Positions 11,557-21,906 are shown, counted from the stretch's first letter. The stretch is 64,000 nucleotides of DNA from [Pantoea] beijingensis (GCF_022647505.1 NZ_CP071409.1:868001-932000); one strand, 5' to 3'. The notes: generated from the letters alone by a model not told the origin. A program made the numbers and translations.

Positions 11557-12666
11557 ATGAAAGGATGTTGGGCAAAATATGCAGTTACGGGCGTAATACT
11601 TGCGCTGTTGGCGGGATGCTCGTCAAAACCAACCGATCGGGGGCAGCAATATATAGACGGTAAGCTTGAACAGCCGCTCGCATTGGTCAATCAGCCTAAC
11701 GCCAAAGGATTCCCGGTAAATGGCAAGGATTTTGCCGATCAGGTTGGGGAAATCCAGTTTGCCTCTCCTGCTATGTTTACTCGCCAAAATGGAACTTACA
11801 GTGCCATCAAAGGCTGGTTAATGGCCGGTGGTGATACGCGACAGTTGCGGCAGTTTGGGCTTGATGCTTACCAAATGGAAGGTGTTGATAACTATGGTAA
11901 CGTACAGTTTACGGGGTATTACACGCCGGTCATTCAGGCGCGCTACACCCGCCAGGGCGAATTTCAGTACCCTCTGTATCGTATGCCACCGCGCAGTAAG
12001 GGCCGCCGTCTGCCAAGCCGCGCTGAAATATATCGTGGTGCGCTTGATGAACGCTATGTCGTTGCCTGGAGTAACTCGCTGATTGATAATTTCATGATGG
12101 ATGTGCAGGGCAGTGGCTACGTTGATTACGGTGATGGTCGTCCACTGATGTTCTTTGGTTATGGTGGTAAAAATGGCCATGGCTATCATAGCATCGGTAA
12201 AACGCTGATCGATCGCGGCGAAGTGAAGCGCGAAGATATGTCGATGCAGGCGATCCGTAAATGGGCGGATGAACACAGTCCTGCGGAGGTGCGTGAGTTG
12301 CTGGAAACCAATGCTTCATTTGTTTTTTTCAAACCGGAAAACTTTGCGCCAGTACGCGGATCCAGTGCCGTTCCTCTGGTGGCTAAAGCCTCGGTTGCGG
12401 CCGACCGCTCGCTCATTCCCCCTGGTTCAGTTTTGTTGGCTGAAGTGCCACTACTTGATAATAATGGTAAATTTACCGGCAAATATGAGATGCGGGTCAT
12501 GGTCGCACTGGACGTTGGTGGTGCGATAAAAGGGCAACATTTCGATATTTATCAAGGGATCGGAGCTGACGCGGGACATATGGCCGGTTTCTTTAATCAC
12601 TATGGTCGCGTCTGGATATTGCGTTCCGCTCCGGGAGCCGGTTCAACGTTGTTTAGCAACAGCTAA
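11557..12666 (+). CDS. mltA: Membrane-bound lytic murein transglycosylase A
   Basis: Outer membrane lipoprotein that cleaves the glycan strand of peptidoglycan to 1,6-anhydromuropeptides. The 369 residues (E. coli 365) begin with a lipoprotein signal: a hydrophobic run and lipobox LAGC with Cys21. MltA-type segments follow, including GYYTPVIQARYTRQGEFQYP near 129 and the C-terminal 3D domain with its conserved aspartates (MRVMVALDVGGAIKGQHFDI, then GIGADAGHMAG). It stands alone between the tRNA genes and tcdA and is followed by an 11-bp inverted repeat. Confidence 0.95.
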   Translation: MKGCWAKYAVTGVILALLAGCSSKPTDRGQQYIDGKLEQPLALVNQPNAKGFPVNGKDFADQVGEIQFASPAMFTRQNGTYSAIKGWLMAGGDTRQLRQFGLDAYQMEGVDNYGNVQFTGYYTPVIQARYTRQGEFQYPLYRMPPRSKGRRLPSRAEIYRGALDERYVVAWSNSLIDNFMMDVQGSGYVDYGDGRPLMFFGYGGKNGHGYHSIGKTLIDRGEVKREDMSMQAIRKWADEHSPAEVRELLETNASFVFFKPENFAPVRGSSAVPLVAKASVAADRSLIPPGSVLLAEVPLLDNNGKFTGKYEMRVMVALDVGGAIKGQHFDIYQGIGADAGHMAGFFNHYGRVWILRSAPGAGSTLFSNS

Positions 12667-12681
12667 ACCATTCGGCTTAAT

Positions 12682-12727
12682 GCCATTCGTCTTAGCCTTA
12701 TCGCGGGCATGATATGAGACGAATGGC
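12682..12727. repeat. 11-bp perfect inverted repeat after mltA
   Basis: GCCATTCGTCT at 12682-12692 and AGACGAATGGC at 12717-12727 are perfectly complementary with 24 bases between them. There is no T run after it. It could be a transcript-end hairpin of mltA; the function is unknown. Confidence 0.6.
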
Positions 12728-12768
12728 TTGGATACGATCCACACGGATGCAACTGCAGCGATGGGGCG

Positions 12769-12815
12769 TATAATAGCGCAAATCGAACGCGGGCAAGTTG
12801 AACAATCCGCCCGCG
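12769..12815 (+). promoter_or_regulatory. Candidate tcdA promoter -10 and GC-rich leader hairpin
   Basis: TATAAT at 12769-12774 is a consensus -10 box without a convincing -35. About 15 bases downstream GCGGGC (12789-12794) and GCCCGC (12809-12814) form a hairpin with a 14-base loop, then GCGCCTTTTC. The hairpin lies in the predicted leader, 63 bases ahead of the tcdA ATG, and could attenuate. This is inference. Confidence 0.4.
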
Positions 12816-12877
12816 CGCCTTTTCATGTTTGAAGATGACGATCGCTTCGCTTTTCTATGGTTAATCAAGGTAATTTC

Positions 12878-13681
12878 ATGACATCACTCTCCGATGCCTG
12901 GCTGCAGCGTTTTGGCGGTACAGCGCGTTTATATGGGCAGTCTGCTCTGCAACTGTTTGCCGAAGCCCACGTCTGCGTAATTGGCATCGGCGGTGTGGGG
13001 TCGTGGGCAGCTGAAGCGCTGGTGCGTACTGGTATTGGCACCATCACGCTAATTGATATGGATGATGTCTGCGTGACTAATACCAACCGGCAGGTCCATG
13101 CGTTGCGTGAGAATGTTGGCAAAGCAAAAACAGAGGTGATGGCCGAGCGGCTCTTGGCGATCAATCCGGAATGTCGGGTGATCTGCATTGATGATTTTAT
13201 TACCGCAGAGAATACCGCCACGCTGATGAACGCGGGTTACAGCTATGTGATTGACGCGATTGATAGCGTTCGGCCAAAAGCCGCCCTGTTGGCCTGGTGC
13301 CGCCGTAATAAGGTTCCGCTGGTTACGACCGGTGGTGCGGGGGGACAAATCGACCCGACACAAATTCAGGTCGCCGACCTTGCAAAAACCATTCAGGATC
13401 CTCTGGCTGCAAAATTACGCGAGCGTTTAAAAAGCGATTTTGGCATCGTTAAAAGCAGTAAAGGAAAACTGGGTATCGATTGCGTTTTTTCAACTGAAGC
13501 GCTGGTTTATCCTCAGGCAGATGGTACGGTCTGCGCCTCCCGCAGCACAGCAGAAGGCCCTAAACGCATGGATTGTGCTTCAGGTTTCGGCGCGGCCACA
13601 ATGGTAACGGCAACGTTTGGTTTTGTTGCAGTATCGCATGTGCTTAAAAAGATGATGGCAAAAGCGGCTCGGGGGGCGTAG
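12878..13681 (+). CDS. tcdA: tRNA threonylcarbamoyladenosine dehydratase
   Basis: E1-like ATP-dependent enzyme (also called CsdL or YgdL) that dehydrates t6A37 to the cyclic form ct6A in ANN-decoding tRNAs. The nucleotide-binding motif GIGGVGSWAAEAL is near residue 38 and is followed by DMDDVCVTNTNRQ; GGAGGQIDPTQIQVADLAKT and a late Cys-containing stretch KRMDCASGFGAATMVTATFG are typical. I use the ATG at 12878 (267 residues; E. coli 268) because MTSLSDAWLQRFGGTARLYG aligns with the E. coli N-terminus; an upstream ATG at 12857 would add 7 residues. Its sulfur partners CsdE and CsdA are encoded convergently next to it, as in E. coli. Confidence 0.95.
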   Translation: MTSLSDAWLQRFGGTARLYGQSALQLFAEAHVCVIGIGGVGSWAAEALVRTGIGTITLIDMDDVCVTNTNRQVHALRENVGKAKTEVMAERLLAINPECRVICIDDFITAENTATLMNAGYSYVIDAIDSVRPKAALLAWCRRNKVPLVTTGGAGGQIDPTQIQVADLAKTIQDPLAAKLRERLKSDFGIVKSSKGKLGIDCVFSTEALVYPQADGTVCASRSTAEGPKRMDCASGFGAATMVTATFGFVAVSHVLKKMMAKAARGA

Positions 13682-13697
13682 GTAGCCAACCGGCTGG

Positions 13698-14141
13698 CTA
13701 CCCCTGTCGAGCTGCGCGCAGAACCGCGTCGGACAAGGCCTGCAAACCGCTGCTACGAGAACTACTGAGCTGATTGCGTAAGCCCAGCTCATCAAATAGC
13801 ACCAGCGGGTCACTGTCACGTAGCGTCTGGATAGTTTGTCCTTCTATGGCCGTAAGCAGTACCGCCAGAAGTCCCCGAACAATGCGGCCTTCGCTATCAC
13901 CATAAAAATGCAGGGTTCCGTCAGCCATGCGTTGATGGCCCAGCCAGACACGATTTTCACAGCCGCTAAGTTCAATCTCACTGGATTTCAGCACCTCGGT
14001 AAGCGCCGGGAGCTGTTTGCCCAACAGGATCAACTGGCGGTAACGATCTTCCCACTGATGCAAAGCGGTAAATTTTTCTTTTAACCCGCCTCGGGTAATA
14101 CTGGTCCCGAATGGGTGTGGTGCAAGTTGAATAATGGTCAT
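13698..14141 (-). CDS. csdE: Sulfur acceptor protein CsdE
   Basis: SufE-like partner that takes a persulfide from the desulfurase CsdA and passes it on. The length of 147 residues equals that of E. coli CsdE, and the acceptor cysteine is Cys61 in [12 protein letters not shown], the same number as in E. coli. The fold ends with a segment [17 protein letters not shown]. It starts 2 bases after the csdA stop, so csdA-csdE is one operon, convergent with tcdA; CsdE has been shown to interact with TcdA in E. coli. Confidence 0.95.
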   Translation of the reverse strand: MTIIQLAPHPFGTSITRGGLKEKFTALHQWEDRYRQLILLGKQLPALTEVLKSSEIELSGCENRVWLGHQRMADGTLHFYGDSEGRIVRGLLAVLLTAIEGQTIQTLRDSDPLVLFDELGLRNQLSSSRSSGLQALSDAVLRAARQG

Positions 14142-14143
14142 CG

Positions 14144-15349
14144 TTAATCTGCCAGTAAAGCCATTGCGTTTCGTATGGCACTCGTCAGTGCTTCAACATC
14201 CTGTAAAGTATTATAAGGAGCAAATGAGGCGCGCAGTGTACCTTCTACCCCCAGCGCCGCCATTAGCGGCTGGGCACAGTGCTGGCCAGCCCGCAGAGAA
14301 ATCCCCTGTTCTGCCAATAACGTCACCAAATCGCTGTGGTGAACGCCTGCAATGTCAAAAGAGAGTAGGCTGGCATGACTGCAACGATAACTTCGGAAGC
14401 CGTCTATTTGTGCCAGTTTTTCTTCTGCCAGTGTCGCGAGGTGGCAGCTCCACGATTCAGCTGCCGCCATATCAACTGTAGCTAGCCATTCCAGTGCGGC
14501 ACTCAAACCAATGACCCCCGCCACATTTGGTGTTCCGGCTTCAAAACACCAGGGAACCGGTTGTGGGATAAAACCGTTAAAATCGACTTTGCTTAGCATT
14601 TTTCCACCACCTTGCCATGGCTGCATTTCCGCCAGTAATGCACTTTTTGCATACAAAGCGCCGATTCCCATAGGCCCGTATAGCTTATGAGCAGAAAAGG
14701 CATAAAAATCAATATCCAGAGCCTGTACATTTGGCGGATTATGCACCACACCTTGTGCGCCATCTATCATCACTTTGGCACCTACAGCATGTGCTAACTG
14801 AATGGCATCGGCAATGTCCGGGCAGCCGCCCGTGACGTTGGACATTTGCCCCAGCGCCAATAGACGTGTTCTGGCGCCGAGCAACGAGGGGAGTAGGGAC
14901 ATATCCGGGAGTCGGTTGCTGCCCAGTGGCCATTTTACCACGCGGGCGCCTGTTTGCTGTGCCACCATTAGCCAGGGCACAAGATTGGCGTGATGTTCCG
15001 CTTCACTGACAAGAATTTCATCACTGGGCTGTAACCGTGGACGCAAAAAACTTTGTGCTACCAGATTGATCGCTTCGGTAGTGCCGCGTGTCCAGACGAT
15101 ATTATGTGCATCGTGAGCGTGTAGCAGCGTTGCGACTTGGGTGCGTGCGTGTTCATAACGCTCCGTGAGTTTACGTGCTTCGGCGAATTGGCTGCGATGC
15201 ACGGTCCCCGCGCTCAGGCTGTAAAATTGCTGCGTCGCTTCAATGACCGCGTGTGGTTTCAGCGTCGTTGCCGCGCTATCAAGGTATACCCCAGCGTCGT
15301 TCAGCGCCGGAAAATGTTGACGAAACTGGGCCGGATTAAATGTTGTCAT
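14144..15349 (-). CDS. csdA: Cysteine desulfurase CsdA
   Basis: Pyridoxal-phosphate class V aminotransferase-fold enzyme that removes sulfur or sulfinate from cysteine. The PLP lysine is in [13 protein letters not shown] and the active-site cysteine in [12 protein letters not shown] near the C-terminus; [12 protein letters not shown] and [11 protein letters not shown] are further family motifs. The ATG at 15347-15349 gives 401 residues starting [20 protein letters not shown], the same length as E. coli CsdA; a GTG 11 codons upstream is unlikely. The operon continues into csdE. Confidence 0.95.
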   Translation of the reverse strand: MTTFNPAQFRQHFPALNDAGVYLDSAATTLKPHAVIEATQQFYSLSAGTVHRSQFAEARKLTERYEHARTQVATLLHAHDAHNIVWTRGTTEAINLVAQSFLRPRLQPSDEILVSEAEHHANLVPWLMVAQQTGARVVKWPLGSNRLPDMSLLPSLLGARTRLLALGQMSNVTGGCPDIADAIQLAHAVGAKVMIDGAQGVVHNPPNVQALDIDFYAFSAHKLYGPMGIGALYAKSALLAEMQPWQGGGKMLSKVDFNGFIPQPVPWCFEAGTPNVAGVIGLSAALEWLATVDMAAAESWSCHLATLAEEKLAQIDGFRSYRCSHASLLSFDIAGVHHSDLVTLLAEQGISLRAGQHCAQPLMAALGVEGTLRASFAPYNTLQDVEALTSAIRNAMALLAD

Positions 15350-15566
15350 GCTGCTCTCTGATGATAAAAATTTTAGGACCACGCTGAATTTACTGGGTTA
15401 ACCTGGCAAAGCTGCAAAAGCGCGTTATGCTAATTAATGCAAGGTTTAAACTATTACTCCCTGAATTAGATTCAGTCCCATTTGGCTATTTATTTGCCAG
15501 TTTGTTTTGGGCAGTCGGTATTCAGCGGGTGGTTTATCGCAATTATTATCTGCAAGGAGATAGAAG

Positions 15567-15791
15567 ATGAAAAAACTAACCGCAGTACTGGCCGTTTGCG
15601 CCATAACCTTTACCTTAGCTGCCTGTTCCAGCAATTACGTGATGCATACCAATGATGGTCGCACCATTGTCGCCGATGGCAAACCTATGGTAGACGATGA
15701 AACCGGTATGATCAGCTATAAAGATGCGAACGGCAATAAGCAGCAGATTAATCGTTCAGACGTGAAAGAGATGGTTGAGATGGGACAATAA
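15567..15791 (+). CDS. ygdI: YgdI/YgdR-family small lipoprotein
   Basis: 74-residue predicted lipoprotein: signal MKKLTAVLAVCAITFTLAAC with lipobox LAAC (Cys20), then a single SH3-like YgdI/YgdR domain (SNYVMHTNDGRTIVADGKP ... MISYKDANG). A strong AAGGAG precedes the ATG. The function is unknown. It lies between csdA and gcvA as ygdI does in E. coli and converges on the gcvB small RNA, whose terminator begins 10 bases after its stop. Confidence 0.9.
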   Translation: MKKLTAVLAVCAITFTLAACSSNYVMHTNDGRTIVADGKPMVDDETGMISYKDANGNKQQINRSDVKEMVEMGQ

Positions 15792-15800
15792 TCTCAGCGT

Positions 15801-16009
15801 AAAAAAAAGCACCGCAATTTGCGGTGCTATGAAAATGACTATGGACAGACAGGAAAATCTACAGGAATTAAAAGGTAGTGAGACTACCGGATCTGAAAAG
15901 TGTCAGATCAATTGCAAACACAACATCACTACCACAAGCCAAAAGATTTCTAAAAATCCACGATCTCACGCACAAATCTAAAAAAACTTTTCGTTCCGGC
16001 TCGGGAAGT
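15801..16009 (-). ncRNA. gcvB: GcvB small RNA
   Basis: Hfq-dependent small RNA that represses many amino acid and peptide transporter mRNAs. On the minus strand the transcript starts ACTTCCCGAGCCGGAACGAA, nearly identical to the E. coli 5' end, holds the G/U-rich R1 seed (TGATGTTGTGTTTGCAATTG, 15909-15928), and ends with CCTGTCTGTCCATAGT and the terminator AGCACCGCAAATTGCGGTGC plus eight T. Length is about 209 nt (E. coli about 205). It is divergent from gcvA, as expected. The middle hairpin sequences differ from E. coli. The assignment rests on recalled E. coli sequence. Confidence 0.95.
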
Positions 16010-16015
16010 GCCGCA

Positions 16016-16044
16016 ACTATAGGTATTTGCTGGAGCTTCCTCAA
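16016..16044 (-). promoter_or_regulatory. gcvB promoter
   Basis: On the minus strand TTGAGG (16039-16044), a 17-base spacer and TATAGT (16016-16021) stand 6 bases before the inferred GcvB start at 16009. In E. coli this promoter is activated by GcvA, encoded divergently here. Confidence 0.82.
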
Positions 16045-16053
16045 CGGACAATT

Positions 16054-16081
16054 TATAATGTATCGGATTAAAAAATCTAAT
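16054..16081 (+). promoter_or_regulatory. gcvA -10 box and possible GcvA site
   Basis: TATAAT at 16054-16059 is a consensus -10 for gcvA with no good -35. CTAAT at 16077-16081 is the core motif reported for GcvA binding; GcvA represses its own gene in E. coli. The short motif alone is weak evidence. Confidence 0.45.
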
Positions 16082-16138
16082 ACGTAACCTGGCGTTGCTG
16101 AGTTGCATCCGGTTGTAACAGAAAAGACTGTGGAAACC

Positions 16139-17056
16139 ATGTCAAAACGTCTCCCTCCTTTGAATGCGCTGCGTGTTTTTGATGCAGCGGCGCGTCATCT
16201 TAGCTTTACCAAAGCGGCTGAAGAGCTGTTTGTTACCCAAGCTGCCGTGAGCCATCAAATCAAATCGCTGGAAGATTTTCTGGGACTCAAGCTGTTTCGT
16301 CGCCGGAATCGCTCACTGCTGCTTACTGAGGAAGGGCAGAGTTACTACCTGGATATTAAGGAAATTTTCTCGGCAATAAATGATGCAACACGTAAGCTGC
16401 AGGCTCGAAGTGCTAAAGGTGCGCTGACGGTCAGTCTGTTGCCAAGTTTTGCCATTCAGTGGTTGGTGCCTCGTCTTTCAAGCTTCAACTCGGCTTATCC
16501 CGGCATTGATGTGCGTATCCAGGCGGTTGACCAGGAACTGGAAAAACTAGCAGATGATGTGGATGTGGCTATTTTTTATGGGCGCGGTAACTGGCCGGGG
16601 CTGCGTGTTGAAAAGCTATATGCAGAGTATCTGTTGCCCGTTTGTTCGCCGCTGCTGCTCACGGGCGAGAATGGTTTGAAAGTTCCCGGCGATTTAACAC
16701 GCTTTACTTTGTTGCATGATGCGTCACGTCGCGACTGGCAATCTTATACGCGCCAATTGGGTTTACAGCATATTAACGTACAGCATGGCCCCATTTTCAG
16801 CCATAGCGCGATGGTGCTGCAGGCGGCCATTCACGGTCAGGGGATCGCGTTAGCCAATAACGTTATGGCGCAAACCGAGTTGGAAGCGGGGCGGTTAGTC
16901 TGCCCGTTCAATGATGTTTTAGTGAGTAAAAATGCTTTTTATCTGGTTTGTCATGACAGCCAGGCAGAACTGGGTAAAATAGCCGCCTTCCGTCAGTGGA
17001 TCCTGGCGAAAGCCGCAAGCGAACAGGAAAAATTTCGTTTTCGCTATGATCACTAA
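16139..17056 (+). CDS. gcvA: Glycine cleavage system transcriptional regulator GcvA
   Basis: LysR-family regulator that activates gcvTHP and gcvB when glycine is present and represses itself. The 305 residues equal the E. coli length. The N-terminal helix-turn-helix (SFTKAAEELFVTQAAVSHQI) is followed by the effector domain with SLLPSFAIQWLVPRLSSFNS. The start ATG at 16139 gives MSKRLPPLNALRVFDAAARH, the conserved N-terminus; the longer frame from 16103 adds 12 unsupported residues. Divergent from gcvB with about 130 bp between. Confidence 0.97.
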   Translation: MSKRLPPLNALRVFDAAARHLSFTKAAEELFVTQAAVSHQIKSLEDFLGLKLFRRRNRSLLLTEEGQSYYLDIKEIFSAINDATRKLQARSAKGALTVSLLPSFAIQWLVPRLSSFNSAYPGIDVRIQAVDQELEKLADDVDVAIFYGRGNWPGLRVEKLYAEYLLPVCSPLLLTGENGLKVPGDLTRFTLLHDASRRDWQSYTRQLGLQHINVQHGPIFSHSAMVLQAAIHGQGIALANNVMAQTELEAGRLVCPFNDVLVSKNAFYLVCHDSQAELGKIAAFRQWILAKAASEQEKFRFRYDH

Positions 17057-17108
17057 TCTTTTTCATGCGTGGTGAGAACACGGCGCATTTTGTTTTGAGG
17101 ATCGTTCG

Positions 17109-17504
17109 ATGTCCAGTCGTGCAATGTTGATTTTCTCAGCTATCAGCGGGTTTATCTACGTGATGTTTGGGGCGTTCGGTGCCCATGTGTTAAGTAAATC
17201 ACTTGGCGAACAGGAAATGTCCTGGATCCATACCGGGTTGGAGTATCAGGCATTCCATACGCTGGCGATCACAGGGCTTGCTACAGCGATGCTGCGCCGC
17301 GCTAATATTTGGTTTTACTGGAGCAGCGCTGCCCTGGCTCTGGGAACGGTGCTGTTCAGCGGCAGTTTATATTGCCTGGCGCTCTCGCACTTAACTCTGT
17401 GGGTATTTGTGACGCCAGTGGGCGGTGTATGTTTCCTGATTGGCTGGGTTTTGATGTTAATTGGCGCACTGCGTCTGAAAAAAAGGGCGGATCGCCATGA
17501 ATAA
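17109..17504 (+). CDS. ygdD: DUF423 inner membrane protein YgdD
   Basis: 131-residue hydrophobic protein with about four membrane segments. The start [20 protein letters not shown] and the Gly-rich helices are typical of the DUF423 family, as is [17 protein letters not shown]. No function is established. It overlaps rlmM by 8 bases, and the gcvA-ygdD-rlmM order matches E. coli. Confidence 0.93.
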   Translation: MSSRAMLIFSAISGFIYVMFGAFGAHVLSKSLGEQEMSWIHTGLEYQAFHTLAITGLATAMLRRANIWFYWSSAALALGTVLFSGSLYCLALSHLTLWVFVTPVGGVCFLIGWVLMLIGALRLKKRADRHE

Positions 17505-18600
17505 AGTATTGTTGTATTGCCGCCAGGGTTTTGAAAAAGAGTGTGCTGCCGAAATCACGGATAAAGCCACGCAGCGCGAAATTTTTGGTTTTGCCCGGGT
17601 TAAAGATGATTCAGGTTATGTACTGTTTGAATGTTATCAGCAGGGCGATGCTGAGAAATTGATCCGAGAACAACCTTTTGGCGAGTTGATTTTTGCCCGG
17701 CAGATGGTTGTTGTGGGTGAACTTCTGCGCGATCTACCGCCGGAAGATCGTATTTCCCCTATTACCGGTATGCTGACGGGCGTGGTGGAAAAAGGCGGCG
17801 ATCTGCGGGTTGAAGTACCTGATACTAACCAGAGTAAAGAGCTACTAAAATTTTGCCGTAAGTTTACCGTGCCGCTGCGCGCGAGCCTGCGTGCTAACAC
17901 TATTCTGCTGAAATATGAGAGTGCAAAACGTCCGGTGGTGCATGTGTTTTTTATCGCGCCCGGTCACTGCTATGTGGGTTATTCCCTGCCGGAAAATAAT
18001 TCTCCATTCTTCATGGGGATCCCGCGGCTGAAATTTCCATCTGATGCGCCAAGCCGTTCAACGCTGAAGCTGGAAGAGGCGTTCCACGTATTTATCCCTG
18101 CAGATGAATGGGATGAGCGCCTTGCCAGCGGGATGTATGCGGTTGATCTCGGCGCGTGTCCGGGAGGATGGACCTATCAATTAGTTCAACGCAGCATGAT
18201 GGTTGATGCTATTGATAATGGCCCGATGGCACCGAGTCTGATGGATACCGGGCAGGTAACGCATCATCGTGAGGATGGTTTTAAGTATCGTCCAACACGC
18301 ACCAATATCTCGTGGGTTGTGTGCGATATGGTAGAAAAGCCTGTGCGGGTAGCGAATCTGATGGCTGACTGGCTGGTCAATGGCTGGTGTCGGGAGGCAA
18401 TTTTCAATCTCAAATTACCGATGAAAAAGCGGTATGAAGAGGTATCGCAAAATCTGGCAATGCTCGCTGAGCGACTAAAAGAAAGTGGTATCAATGCGCA
18501 AATACAGGCACGTCAGCTTTATCACGACCGTGAGGAAGTGACGGTACATATTCGTCGGATCTGGAGTGCAACACCCGGACGCCGCGACGAGCGTTACTGA
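17497..18600 (+). CDS. rlmM: 23S rRNA 2'-O-ribose C2498 methyltransferase
   Basis: SAM-dependent methyltransferase that modifies C2498 of 23S rRNA. The 367 residues (E. coli 366) comprise an N-terminal THUMP-like part (about 1-180) and a Rossmann domain with the SAM motif [14 protein letters not shown] near 216. [11 protein letters not shown] and [14 protein letters not shown] carry the expected Asp and Lys of the catalytic tetrad. The start codon lies inside ygdD, so the two are probably co-translated. Confidence 0.95.
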   Translation: MNKVLLYCRQGFEKECAAEITDKATQREIFGFARVKDDSGYVLFECYQQGDAEKLIREQPFGELIFARQMVVVGELLRDLPPEDRISPITGMLTGVVEKGGDLRVEVPDTNQSKELLKFCRKFTVPLRASLRANTILLKYESAKRPVVHVFFIAPGHCYVGYSLPENNSPFFMGIPRLKFPSDAPSRSTLKLEEAFHVFIPADEWDERLASGMYAVDLGACPGGWTYQLVQRSMMVDAIDNGPMAPSLMDTGQVTHHREDGFKYRPTRTNISWVVCDMVEKPVRVANLMADWLVNGWCREAIFNLKLPMKKRYEEVSQNLAMLAERLKESGINAQIQARQLYHDREEVTVHIRRIWSATPGRRDERY

Positions 18601-18641
18601 TTGCTATCTGGCCGGATAAATGGCGATCCGGCCCGTTTTGA

Positions 18642-19412
18642 TTATCTGCCTTGTAAGGCGATTCGCAGATCTTTCAGGTTACCATCCAGCGTTAAATCCG
18701 TTTTTAATGTAGCAACTTGCTGGCAAACTAATGCCATATCATGGTGCTGTTCCAGTTTGCTGCGCCATTTTTCCGGAATATCAGCCAGATGCTGATAAAT
18801 TCCCTGAAGAGAACCAAACTCGGTTAAAAGCTGGCTGGCGCTTTTGGGACCAATTCCGGCTACGCCGGGAATTTTGCTGCTACTTATTCCTGCCAGCCCC
18901 CAGAAATCCGTCAGTTGCTGTGGTTTGACACCAAACTCTTTTTCGATAAAAGGCATATCCAGCCAGCGTTTCTGAAAATAGTCACGGATAAGAATCGTCG
19001 GAGCCAATAGTTGGCAATAGCCTTTATCGGTCGAAACAATCGTTGCCTGGTGGCCGCTAGCGGCCACTTTCATCGCCAGCGTTGCGGCAAGATCGTCAGC
19101 TTCATCCTCTATGGCCGTCCAGCAGGCAACACCAGCATGAGTGAAGGCTTCACGTAACTGCGGCATTTCAGCATGCAAATTTTCCGGCATAGGGGGGCGG
19201 CCAGCTTTGTAGTCTGGCAGCAATTGATGTCGCCAGCCTTCGCGTCGTTCGTCGTTATCGAACACCGCTACCGCATGCGAAGGATTACTGTGCCGGAGTA
19301 ACTGCTGGAGTGCGGCCAGGCAGGTTTCCTGACAGGGCGAGCCCTGGACGGCATGGATGCGCCGAATTAAATTCAGCGCATCGATGATTAAAAGATGAAT
19401 ATTCATCGACAA
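18642..19412 (-). CDS. xni: Flap endonuclease Xni
   Basis: FEN-family nuclease related to the 5' nuclease domain of DNA polymerase I; E. coli Xni (ExoIX) acts on flap structures. The 256 residues (E. coli 251) include [17 protein letters not shown] at the N-terminus, [33 protein letters not shown] and the helix-hairpin-helix [20 protein letters not shown]. Met3 (19406) is an alternative start, since E. coli begins MAVHLLIVDALN. Its E. coli neighbours sdaC and sdaB are absent here. Confidence 0.93.
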   Translation of the reverse strand: MSMNIHLLIIDALNLIRRIHAVQGSPCQETCLAALQQLLRHSNPSHAVAVFDNDERREGWRHQLLPDYKAGRPPMPENLHAEMPQLREAFTHAGVACWTAIEDEADDLAATLAMKVAASGHQATIVSTDKGYCQLLAPTILIRDYFQKRWLDMPFIEKEFGVKPQQLTDFWGLAGISSSKIPGVAGIGPKSASQLLTEFGSLQGIYQHLADIPEKWRSKLEQHHDMALVCQQVATLKTDLTLDGNLKDLRIALQGR

Positions 19413-19445
19413 TTATCCAGGGTCACGCTGTGACTCTGTGTCAGG

Positions 19446-20810
19446 TTATTTGATGATTTCATAACAGGGAATATACGCGGTGCCGGGTAATTTCATGCGA
19501 TGTTGTGCAACGAATCCCTGAAGCAGCAAGTCCATGCGATGCATCATTTCTGCATCGCCGCGCAGTTTATAGGGACCTCGTTCTTTAATCTCGCGGATAC
19601 CTATCTCTTTTACGTTGCCGGCAACAATTCCTGAGAAAGCACGCCGTAAGGCCGCTGCGAGCTGCTCTGGTGGCTGATTGGGATACAGATTGAGATTAGC
19701 CATATTTTCATGCGTTGGCATAAATGGAACCTGCAGCTCTGGTGCAATGCGAATTGACCAGTTAAAGCTATAAGCGTCACCGGTTTCACGACGATGTTGT
19801 TTTACTTTCGGCATCGCTTCCTTCATCTGGCGCGCCACTTCAGCGGCGTCGTCAATAATGATGGTGTAGTAACGGCGCGCCTCTTCACCCAGGGTATTAA
19901 CAATGAACTCGTCCAGTACGCGGAAATAATCGGCACTCTCTTTCGGTCCGGTAAGAATCAGCGGCAATACCTGTTCGCGATTATGTGGATTCATCAGAAT
20001 TCCAAGCAGGTAAAGGAGTTCTTCCGCCGTACCAACGCCGCCTGGAAAGATAATGATGCCATGTGCGATACGCACGAAGGCTTCCAGACGCTTCTCGATA
20101 TCTGGCATGATTATCAGCTCATTGACCAACGGGTTAGGTGGCTCGGCAGCAATGATTGATGGCTCGGTCAAGCCGATAAAACGACCATCGCGATAGCGTT
20201 GCTGAGCATGCCCGACCGCCGCACCTTTCATTGGTGCCTCCATTACGCCAGGTCCACAGCCAGTGCAAATATTAAGCTCCCGTAAGCCCAGCTGTGAACC
20301 GACGTTGCGACAATATTGATACTCTATCGGATTAATTGAATGCCCACCCCAGCACACCACGGTATTGGGTTCTTCTCCGATGTGCAGTGCGCGTGCATTA
20401 CGCAGAATAGAAAAAACCAGATTGGTGATATGGGTAGAGTTTTCCAGATTCAGATGCTGAAAGCGTCCGGCGTTAGTCATTTGCCCATTAACAAATAAAA
20501 TGTCCCGTAGCACGGCAAACAGGTTCGCCTGAAGTGAACGGATAATCCGTCCGTCGACAAACGCTTCTTCCGGTGGGTTGATTAATTCCAGTTTTACACC
20601 GCGCTCTCTACGTAACACATTGATATCAAAATCTTTAAAGCGAGAGAGTAATTCATGGCTACTGTCAGTTTGGCTGCCGGAGTTAAGCACGGCAAGTGAA
20701 CAATTACGGAACAGCTGGTAGAGATCGCTGCTGGCCGTACGCTTCAACATGTCGACTTCCAGTTGGGAAAGCAAATCCATAGAGCCCAGCGGGCTAATAT
20801 GTGTAATCAA
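19446..20810 (-). CDS. ppnN: Nucleotide 5'-monophosphate nucleosidase PpnN
   Basis: Hydrolyses the N-glycosidic bond of purine and pyrimidine nucleoside monophosphates; in E. coli it binds (p)ppGpp. The 454 residues equal the E. coli length. The LOG-type Rossmann core has [20 protein letters not shown] and the signature [16 protein letters not shown] near residue 254, flanked by the PpnN-specific N-terminal domain ([20 protein letters not shown]) and C-terminal domain. RelA, which makes (p)ppGpp, is encoded 16 kb away in the same window. Ends 33 bases before xni. Confidence 0.95.
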   Translation of the reverse strand: MITHISPLGSMDLLSQLEVDMLKRTASSDLYQLFRNCSLAVLNSGSQTDSSHELLSRFKDFDINVLRRERGVKLELINPPEEAFVDGRIIRSLQANLFAVLRDILFVNGQMTNAGRFQHLNLENSTHITNLVFSILRNARALHIGEEPNTVVCWGGHSINPIEYQYCRNVGSQLGLRELNICTGCGPGVMEAPMKGAAVGHAQQRYRDGRFIGLTEPSIIAAEPPNPLVNELIIMPDIEKRLEAFVRIAHGIIIFPGGVGTAEELLYLLGILMNPHNREQVLPLILTGPKESADYFRVLDEFIVNTLGEEARRYYTIIIDDAAEVARQMKEAMPKVKQHRRETGDAYSFNWSIRIAPELQVPFMPTHENMANLNLYPNQPPEQLAAALRRAFSGIVAGNVKEIGIREIKERGPYKLRGDAEMMHRMDLLLQGFVAQHRMKLPGTAYIPCYEIIK

Positions 20811-21060
20811 GCGAACTCCTTTACACCCATTAGGGCGATTGATGGCCTTGCGCGCATTGTATCGGCCTGCGGCGCAGAGGCGGAAACTCCTTTATAGCCA
20901 ATACCCGGCTTGTTGGTGACCGGGCCCTGTAACGTGATATTTGTGCTCAGGGTCAGGTTATAGCGATGGGCACCACTGCGGTAATGCAGAGTAGCGTTGT
21001 CAGTTAGCGTTTAACAACCGATTCCTTCGTCTGCGATGCGCTCTGCGTGCTGTCTCGCAA

Positions 21061-21906
21061 TTACTGGCGAACCAAACGTGAATACCCGGGTAAAAAATCG
21101 GTGTTGGTGCGCCAGGGATTGATATCTAACCCACCGCGGCGTGTATAGCGTGCGTAAACCGAGAGTGTTTCTGGCCGACAGAAGCGCTGGATATCACTGA
21201 AGATACGTTCCACGCACTGCTCATGGAATTCATTATGGTGGCGGAATGAAACCAGATAGCGCAGCAGTGCTTCGCGATCGATACGTGGACCACGATAGCG
21301 GATTTGTACTGACCCCCAGTCGGGCTGATTGGTGATCAGGCAATTGGATTTTAGCAAGTGGCTGACCAGTGTCTCTTCCACCACCTTGCCGCTGGCGGCG
21401 TTGGCAAGGTAATCCGCATTAAACTGATAAGTTTCAATGGAAATATCCTGCTCATCGATGCAATCACCATCAAAATGCCCTATTGGCTGGCCTTCAATTT
21501 CCTGAAGGCGGAACAATGCAGCCGTTACCTTTCCCTGTGCACAGGCGCTTAAATCATGCTCCAGTGTCTGACGTACCTCACCCCAGTGAGCAAATTTGGT
21601 TTGATTAAAGCTATTAAGGTAGAGCTTAAAACTTTTAGATTCGATCAGATTGATACTGCTGGCATCTAACTGGATTTCGCCGATGGCAACTTGGGGAACG
21701 CCTTTGGTATTTAGCCAGGATAGCTCATACAATGTCCAAATATCTGCACCACGAAAGGGTAACGCGGTCGGCTGCAGACCTAACGGTTCCCGATTCAGAC
21801 TGCGTGGCACTGGCTGTAATAAGCCAGCATCATAATGATCGTGATATTCTGTAGGTTTACCTAACGTCAGGCCTTGCAATGCCTGATATTGATCGTTTGA
21901 AGACAT
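21061..21906 (-). CDS. queF: NADPH-dependent 7-cyano-7-deazaguanine reductase
   Basis: Reduces preQ0 to preQ1 in queuosine synthesis. The 281 residues (E. coli 282) are the long, two-domain type. The QueF motif [17 protein letters not shown] is at 89-105, the catalytic nucleophile is Cys189 in [12 protein letters not shown] and the acid is Asp196. It is divergent from syd with 106 bp between. The 250 bp on its downstream side, up to ppnN, show no gene. Confidence 0.96.
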   Translation of the reverse strand: MSSNDQYQALQGLTLGKPTEYHDHYDAGLLQPVPRSLNREPLGLQPTALPFRGADIWTLYELSWLNTKGVPQVAIGEIQLDASSINLIESKSFKLYLNSFNQTKFAHWGEVRQTLEHDLSACAQGKVTAALFRLQEIEGQPIGHFDGDCIDEQDISIETYQFNADYLANAASGKVVEETLVSHLLKSNCLITNQPDWGSVQIRYRGPRIDREALLRYLVSFRHHNEFHEQCVERIFSDIQRFCRPETLSVYARYTRRGGLDINPWRTNTDFLPGYSRLVRQ

